From the NCBI RefSeq assembly GCF_900197575.1, contig NZ_FZLN01000003.1:62001-126000 (forward strand): a stretch of DNA of 64,000 nt, read 5' to 3'. Position numbers and translations under genes: made by a program. Source of the DNA: Acinetobacter apis. GTDB taxonomy: Bacteria > Pseudomonadota > Gammaproteobacteria > Pseudomonadales > Moraxellaceae. The notes beneath the pieces are model-generated. The model was not told where the DNA came from and made no database searches. It worked only from the letters and a program-made list of their open reading frames with translations. Of the stretch, positions 59,121 to 64,000 are shown piece by piece (positions within the stretch are counted from its first letter, which is position 1; each line of letters opens with the position of its first letter).

Positions 59121-59714
59121 ATGAATTTTTTAAAAAAAGCGGCAATGTCTGGTCTATTAATTACAACCTTTACAATGACTGGATGTGGTTATAATACACT
59201 GCAAGCCAAAGACGAAGCTGTAAATGCGACATGGTCTGATGTTGAAAACCAATATCAACGCCGTGCAGATTTAGTGCCGAATTTAGTTAATGTGGTCAAA
59301 GGTTATGCAAAACATGAGAATTCAACCTTAACTGAAGTCACTCAAGCACGTTCAAATGTTGCGGGATTAAAAGTAGACAAAGAAGTTTTAGAAAATCCTG
59401 AATTATTTAAAAAATACCAACAAGCACAAGATCAGTTAAGTGGGTCCTTATCGCGTTTACTTGCTGTTTCTGAAAACTATCCAGATTTAAAGGCCAATCA
59501 ACAATTTAGAGATTTACAAGCACAGCTTGAAGGAACCGAAAACCGTGTTGCTGTTGCACGTAATCGCTATATCAGTACAGTACAAGACTATAATACATAT
59601 GTTCGTCAGTTCCCACAGACCATTACAGCCAAAGTGGTTGGCTTAAAAGTTCGTCCTAACTTTGCTGCACAAGCAGGCGCTGAAAAAGCACCAACGGTGT
59701 CATTTGATCAATAA
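59121..59714 (+). CDS. lemA: LemA-family lipoprotein
   Basis: About 197 residues. The lipobox is MTGC at Cys22. The LemA helical core follows: DEAVNATWSDVENQYQRRADLVPNLVNVVKGYA (shown in part), then a long coiled segment and ...NRYISTVQDYNTYVRQFP. Its exact role is unknown; LemA genes commonly sit with TPM-domain genes, as here. ATG 59121 begins the signal sequence and has GAGG five bases before it; ATG 59106 is an alternative. Confidence 0.88.
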   Translation: MNFLKKAAMSGLLITTFTMTGCGYNTLQAKDEAVNATWSDVENQYQRRADLVPNLVNVVKGYAKHENSTLTEVTQARSNVAGLKVDKEVLENPELFKKYQQAQDQLSGSLSRLLAVSENYPDLKANQQFRDLQAQLEGTENRVAVARNRYISTVQDYNTYVRQFPQTITAKVVGLKVRPNFAAQAGAEKAPTVSFDQ

Positions 59715-59733
59715 TTCAAAATAATAGGCAGAC

Positions 59734-60819
59734 ATGATGCAAATGTGGTGTTCTAACAAAGTACGCTATGTGCTGTGTATTTTATTGGGTTGTTTGATTT
59801 GGAGCACGGCTGCGTTAACGTGGGCAAATAATCAACAATCAAATATCATTACAGCCGCTGCAAATGAATCATCACCTGACCAAGCGGTAGTGGGTCGGAT
59901 TATTCAAGAGCAGCAATCGCGCGCAAAGCAAAATACAGCCAGTCAAACAGCAACGACATCAAATGAAAAACCTGCTGTGGCTGAAAATGATTTGCAAGAG
60001 GGACAAGCTACACGTGTGCTGCCATCTCTAAAACAACCTGTGATTGATCAATCTAAGCTATTGAATCAATCACAGTTAAGTCGTTTATCAAGTCAACTTA
60101 TTCAGCTTAATCGACAAGCGAAAGCACAAATTGGAATTATTATTGTACCAACAACAGGTCAAGAAGATATTTTTGACTTTGCAATGCGTGTTGCCAATCA
60201 ATGGAAGCTAGGTACAGAAAAGCAGGACAATGGTGTCGTAATTGCTGTTGCTGTGAACGATCGTCGCATACAAATTTTAACGGGTTATGGTTTAGAGGGC
60301 GTATTACCTGATGTGGTTGTCAGTCGCATTATTCGGAATCAAATTACCCCTGAATTTAAAAATGGAAATGTAGCAGCAGGCCTGATTGCAGGCACAACTG
60401 AAATCGAGCGTATATTAAACTTAGATCCTGAAATTGCTCAGCAGGCTGCTGATCAATTAAAACAACAGCAAGAACGAGCCTTGCATGAGCAACAAGCCAA
60501 AGATCAAATGTTGTTATATACAGCAATTATTTTGATTGTTGGTGTGTTTGCATCGTCTTTGATTGGACATCGCCTTACCGCATCTGTTGCTGGTGTGGCT
60601 GCTGTCACAGCAGGTATTGTCACTGGCGCAAGTATATTGGTCAGCTTGCTTCTTGGAGTTGGCGTATTCTTCTTGTTGGTGACATCATTGGCTCAAGTTC
60701 TTTTGCAATTGATTTTATCTGTGGCTGGTCGTGGTGGAGGTAGTGGCGGAAATGACAGTGATGGATATGGCGGTGGCGGTGGTAGCTTTGGTGGCGGAGG
60801 AGCATCTGGATCATGGTAG
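59734..60819 (+). CDS. TPM-domain protein with glycine-rich tail (YgcG-like)
   Basis: A 361-residue exported protein. A signal peptide (about 1-31) is followed by a linker and the TPM domain (about 100-235: VIDQSKLLNQSQLSRLSSQL...QIGIIIVPTTG...RRIQILTGYGLEGVLPD). Next come two membrane helices (about 258-275 and 288-330) and a Gly/Ser tail ending GGGGASGSW. The role is unclear; TPM domains have been linked to photosystem repair in plants and to membrane quality control. It overlaps the next gene by seven bases. Confidence 0.82.
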   Translation: MMQMWCSNKVRYVLCILLGCLIWSTAALTWANNQQSNIITAAANESSPDQAVVGRIIQEQQSRAKQNTASQTATTSNEKPAVAENDLQEGQATRVLPSLKQPVIDQSKLLNQSQLSRLSSQLIQLNRQAKAQIGIIIVPTTGQEDIFDFAMRVANQWKLGTEKQDNGVVIAVAVNDRRIQILTGYGLEGVLPDVVVSRIIRNQITPEFKNGNVAAGLIAGTTEIERILNLDPEIAQQAADQLKQQQERALHEQQAKDQMLLYTAIILIVGVFASSLIGHRLTASVAGVAAVTAGIVTGASILVSLLLGVGVFFLLVTSLAQVLLQLILSVAGRGGGSGGNDSDGYGGGGGSFGGGGASGSW

Positions 60820-61376
60820 ATAAAAAAGAATCAGCGCATATTATCACGCACTCAAAATATAAATATGGTCAAGATCAAAGCTTAAAGCGATGGTTTAAAC
60901 ATGCCTTTTACTTTACACAGCCTTCTCGTTTTTTTGCAAAATCTGATTATGATCTGATCGCAGATGCAGTGAAACAGGCGGAAGAGGGCCATATTGGTGA
61001 AATACAGGTGGTCATTGAAGCACATTTACCTATCAAAATGGCCTTCTATCAAAACCCAACCCATAGAGCAAGGCAGCTCTTTGCTGAACTTGGAGTGTGG
61101 GATACAGAACACAATAGTGGTATTTTGCTCTATATAAATTTGTGTGAATCGCGTGTTGAGATTGTTTTTGATCGGGGTGTACAGCAACATACTGAAGCTG
61201 AGCGATGGTCTACAATTTGCCAAAATATCATCATAAAGATGCAAAAACAGCAATATACCTCTGCAATACAGCAAGGTGTTCAAGAGATTGGTTCAGTTCT
61301 CAAGCAATATTATTCTGACTTAAGAATCCAAGATGAGAACATCAATGAATTATCCAATCAACCGACCATATTATGA
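60813..61376 (+). CDS. Second TPM-domain protein, cytoplasmic type
   Basis: A 187-residue protein with no signal peptide. The TPM-like fold is visible in DAVKQAEEGHIGEIQVVIEAHLP, RARQLFAELGVWDTEHNSGILLYINLCESRVEIVFDRGV and ...GVQEIGSVLKQYY. It begins inside the end of the preceding TPM gene (ATG 60813), so the two are coupled. It forms the third gene of a lemA-TPM-TPM set. Confidence 0.8.
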   Translation: MVDKKESAHIITHSKYKYGQDQSLKRWFKHAFYFTQPSRFFAKSDYDLIADAVKQAEEGHIGEIQVVIEAHLPIKMAFYQNPTHRARQLFAELGVWDTEHNSGILLYINLCESRVEIVFDRGVQQHTEAERWSTICQNIIIKMQKQQYTSAIQQGVQEIGSVLKQYYSDLRIQDENINELSNQPTIL

Positions 61377-61493
61377 ATGCACACAGACGTTATTAATACA
61401 TAAGTGACAATTTATGTCACTTATGTACATTATTTGCAGTGAATGTTATTTTAGCCAATATTATAAATTATTGAAAAAAAACAATAAAAAAGT

Positions 61494-61509
61494 TGGCATG
61501 GAACATGCA
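61494..61509 (+). promoter_or_regulatory. Sigma-54 promoter of pilA
   Basis: TGGCATGGAACATGCA matches the -24/-12 consensus at 15 of 16 positions. The start would be near 61521, 62 bases before the pilA ATG. In Pseudomonas pilA is known to use RpoN and PilSR; the same is inferred here. Confidence 0.75.
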
Positions 61510-61582
61510 GTATTAAAATCAAACTGTACACATTTGAATACAGTGTTTCGCTTTTATTAAAGAAATTTACTGGGGTAAGTAT

Positions 61583-62014
61583 ATGAACGCTCAAAAAGGT
61601 TTTACATTAATTGAATTGATGATCGTTGTTGCGATTATCGGTATTTTGGCTGCGATTGCTATTCCTGCATATCAAGGTTATATTGCTAAATCACAAGTTG
61701 CAGCTGGCTTGGCTGAAATTAGCCCAGGTAAAACGAATGCTGAAGCAACTATGGCCACAGGTATTTCAACTCCTATCACAAGCGCGACAGCAGTTAATTT
61801 ACAAACATCAACTAAAAACTGTTCTGCTATTACAGTAAATATTGACCCTACGAATACATCAACGATTCAATGTGTATTACAAGGTACAACTGTTGTTACA
61901 GGTAAGAAAATTACTTGGACTCGTAGTGCAGATAATACAACTTCAGGTACAACAGGTTCATGGTCATGTTCAACAGATGTTGCAGCTGATTATAAGCCTA
62001 AATCTTGTACTTAA
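61583..62014 (+). CDS. pilA: Type IVa major pilin
   Basis: A 143-residue prepilin. The leader MNAQKG is cut after Gly6, giving mature N-terminal Phe, with Glu5 of the mature chain at position 11 ([10 protein letters not shown]). A hydrophobic helix runs to about residue 35. Four cysteines (80, 97, 129, 142) suggest two disulfides, the last forming the C-terminal D-loop. The protein ends KSCT, so the terminal residue is threonine. The globular part is rich in Thr and Ser, fitting glycosylation by the ligase encoded next. Confidence 0.95.
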   Translation: MNAQKGFTLIELMIVVAIIGILAAIAIPAYQGYIAKSQVAAGLAEISPGKTNAEATMATGISTPITSATAVNLQTSTKNCSAITVNIDPTNTSTIQCVLQGTTVVTGKKITWTRSADNTTSGTTGSWSCSTDVAADYKPKSCT

Positions 62015-62023
62015 AATATTTGA

Positions 62024-62056
62024 AAAAAACGCCTCCTATTGAAGGAGGCGTTTTTT
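62024..62056 (+). terminator. pilA terminator containing the ribosome-binding site of the next gene
   Basis: AAAAAACGCCTCC (62024-62036) pairs perfectly with GGAGGCGTTTTTT (62044-62056), and T37-A43 extends the stem; the loop is five bases. The AAGGAGG of the glycosylation ligase gene (62042-62048) is inside the 3' arm, and its ATG follows the last T directly. Confidence 0.9.
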
Positions 62057-63685
62057 ATGAGAAATAATATGTATTTTATTTTTATTTTTTTTCTTTTATT
62101 GTCATATATTTTACCTGTACATTTGCTGCCTTGGACAACTTTCTTCTCTGAATTTTTAGCATTTTTTAGTCTATTATTTTTAATACCAATCTTCTTTATA
62201 AAAAATAAAAAGATCTTAATTCCTAAAGTAGCTTTACCTTTTTTAGTGGTATGTTTTATTCCATTATTACAATACTTCATAACTGATCAAATCTTATTTT
62301 TTACGACAGTATGGACTTCTTCGCTTTATATTTTTAGTTTTTTTATTTCTATTGTTATTGGATTTAGCTTGTCTAGAGAAACAGACAGCTTATTCATGTC
62401 ATTATGTATTACATTTATAATCGCTTCTTTTGTATCAACATTAATTGCATTTTTTCAATGGACGGGTTTGTTTATAGGACAAAGTTGGATGATGTCTTTT
62501 ACTGGCAACCGTCCTTACGGAAATATAGGTCAATTTAATCAGCTTTCAACTTTATTGTCTTTAGGTGTTTTATCTAGCATTTATTGCTATGAACGCAGAT
62601 TTATTAATTATCCATCAATGATTTTTTTTGTAGGTGTAGCATTATTTGGCATGGCATTGACACAGTCGCGTACAGGCTGGTTAATTATTATATTTTCTTT
62701 CTTTATCATTTGGTTAAATAGAGATAAGATGATATTGAAGAAAAGCCAAATTATTACATTACCAATTTTATACCTTACATTTATTGTGTTGCTTCCATTT
62801 TTGACATCCTTACTTGGATCTTTTTTTAATATAGTATCTGTTAATTCTGTAGCAGATCGATTGTCCTCTGGGTATTTGAGGTTAGATATTTGGAAACAGA
62901 TGTATTACGCTTTGCTAAAAGAACCTATAAGTGGGTATGGGTGGAACCAAACAAGTATTGCACAGTCAAAAGTTATTGATATTTACCAAGGTTATGAGTG
63001 GATCAGTAGTGCACATAACATTTTTTTAGATATTTTAATATGGTGTGGATTGCCGCTTGGATTATTAATTGGTTTTTATATTATATGGTTTTACAAGAAG
63101 TTATTTTTAAGTGTGAAATCGAAGAATGAGTTGATAGTCATTTTAATGATTTCTGCTTTGGGGATTCATTCTCTATTGGAATTCCCTTTATATTATTCTT
63201 TTTTTCTGCTGCCGCTTGGCTTGTTTATAGGAATTGTGTTATCTAAAAGTGATTGTGGATTTTTAAAGCTTAGTAAAAAATATTTGTTTTTTATATTCCT
63301 AGGATCTTTTCCTCTTAGTTATGCTGTATTTAATCAGTACAGTTTAATAACAGATAATTTAGTTGAAGCAGAGCGGGTTAACATGAATGAATCATTAGAG
63401 CCTATAACGCTTCCTTATAAATTAGTTTTATTTGATCAATATGATGCAAGAGCGAGATGGATTGCTTTAAATCCTTATAAGAAAATGAGCGGGGAAGATT
63501 GGAATCTTGCAAAAGAAATGTCTTCTTTATATACCATACCCTATGATTTAAAAAAATATGCGAAAATTCTTGCATTAAATGGTCAAGAAGAAGAAGCTAA
63601 AAGGCAATTAAAAATTTTGAATTATACTTATCGGCGTAATGTCACTTATGATGAACTACTCAAAAAAGAGAGCGATCAAAAATAA
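62057..63685 (+). CDS. Pilin O-oligosaccharyltransferase (TfpO/PglL-type)
   Basis: A 542-residue inner-membrane protein with about 11-12 helices and a C-terminal soluble tail (about 440-542). The Wzy_C/O-antigen-ligase signature is present: TGNRPYGNIGQFNQLSTLLSLG (in parts), TQSRTGWLI, and periplasmic SAHNIFLDILIWCGLPLG with HSLLEFPLYYSFFLLPLG. Such ligases transfer a lipid-linked glycan to pilin. The gene directly follows pilA, as tfpO does in Acinetobacter. ATG 62057 is chosen because the perfect AAGGAGG lies eight bases before it; an upstream TTG frame start is not credible. Whether the target is the pilin C-terminus or an internal residue is open. Confidence 0.85.
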   Translation: MRNNMYFIFIFFLLLSYILPVHLLPWTTFFSEFLAFFSLLFLIPIFFIKNKKILIPKVALPFLVVCFIPLLQYFITDQILFFTTVWTSSLYIFSFFISIVIGFSLSRETDSLFMSLCITFIIASFVSTLIAFFQWTGLFIGQSWMMSFTGNRPYGNIGQFNQLSTLLSLGVLSSIYCYERRFINYPSMIFFVGVALFGMALTQSRTGWLIIIFSFFIIWLNRDKMILKKSQIITLPILYLTFIVLLPFLTSLLGSFFNIVSVNSVADRLSSGYLRLDIWKQMYYALLKEPISGYGWNQTSIAQSKVIDIYQGYEWISSAHNIFLDILIWCGLPLGLLIGFYIIWFYKKLFLSVKSKNELIVILMISALGIHSLLEFPLYYSFFLLPLGLFIGIVLSKSDCGFLKLSKKYLFFIFLGSFPLSYAVFNQYSLITDNLVEAERVNMNESLEPITLPYKLVLFDQYDARARWIALNPYKKMSGEDWNLAKEMSSLYTIPYDLKKYAKILALNGQEEEAKRQLKILNYTYRRNVTYDELLKKESDQK

Positions 63686-63715
63686 AACATTTAAATTTAA
63701 TTATTTATAATAAGC

Positions 63716-63744
63716 TTGCATGAAGTGATATGCTTCTATAGAAT
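63716..63744 (+). promoter_or_regulatory. Possible promoter of initiator tRNA-Met
   Basis: TTGCAT (63716-63721) and TAGAAT (63739-63744) are 17 bases apart, about 60 bases before the tRNA. Acceptable but not strong. Confidence 0.4.
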
Positions 63745-63805
63745 GCACAACATCAAGCGAAATGCTTAGATCAATTACCTATTTGCCAGAATAGCGTAAT
63801 GTTGG

Positions 63806-63882
<77 letters not shown>

Positions 63883-64000
63883 TTTTTTAAAAATAAATAT
63901 CCTCTTATTATCAAATCTATTGACTAAACATCTCATATATTTACATCTTAGTTTGAGCTGATCAATAATTTATTGAACTCATTTTAATGCTAAATTTAAT

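Overview
The window looks like a chromosomal segment of an Acinetobacter-type gammaproteobacterium. It is AT-rich (about 60% A+T by eye). Its gene orders are typical of that group: hisB-hisH..hisA, ompR-envZ, rsmH-ftsL-ftsI-murE-murF-mraY, ponA divergent from pilMNOPQ followed by aroK-aroB-SPOR-gltB-gltD, and pilA followed by a pilin O-glycosylation ligase. Species cannot be fixed from sequence reading alone.

Layout: (1) 1-600: a remnant of an IS630-type transposase first frame next to three AT-rich 44-bp tandem repeats. (2) 600-3440: an APC permease and FAD-dependent amine oxidoreductase pair behind an almost perfect sigma-54 promoter. (3) 3500-6200: split histidine genes hisA, hisH and hisB with a DUF805 membrane protein between. 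(4) 6250-10600: a PanZ-like GNAT protein, two tRNA-Phe genes with separate promoters and terminators, mntH behind a Fur-like box, a YpeA-type acetyltransferase and a succinate/acetate CoA-transferase. (5) 10700-19911: envZ/ompR, tex, an SDR, ettA, a DUF4198 periplasmic protein and a double zinc-ribbon membrane protein. (6) 20157-29271: a complete CRISPR-Cas locus with cas1, cas2-3, a variant cas7, a variant cas5 and cas6f, then 39 repeats and 38 spacers. No cas8f is present, so this is the minimal I-F2 (I-Fv) architecture first described in Shewanella putrefaciens. (7) 29333-33876: a FecA-like TonB receptor behind a Fur-like box, tRNA-Ala and tRNA-Glu, gltX and a small secreted protein. (8) 34238-41357: the first half of the division/cell wall (dcw) cluster. 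(9) 41410-52579: rlmA, the bifunctional PBP1a gene, pilMNOPQ, aroK, aroB and a SPOR protein. (10) 52761-61376: gltB-gltD behind a sigma-54 promoter and a long structured leader, then lemA and two TPM-domain genes. (11) 61494-63882: pilA behind a sigma-54 promoter, a pilin glycosylation ligase and initiator tRNA-Met.

How it works together: most of the window is housekeeping. It covers peptidoglycan synthesis and septation, the type IV pilus alignment complex and secretin, the pilin and its glycosylation ligase, glutamate synthesis and histidine synthesis. Three separate sites match the sigma-54 consensus at 15 of 16 positions (570, 52761, 61494). They suggest that amine uptake, GOGAT and the pilin are RpoN-dependent here. 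The accessory part is the CRISPR-Cas island, inserted between a conserved small membrane protein gene and an iron receptor gene.

The most unusual signals are the cas8-less I-F2 system in this genomic background, the non-monotonic order of repeat variants in its array, and the pilA terminator whose 3' arm contains the Shine-Dalgarno sequence of the downstream glycosylation ligase gene.
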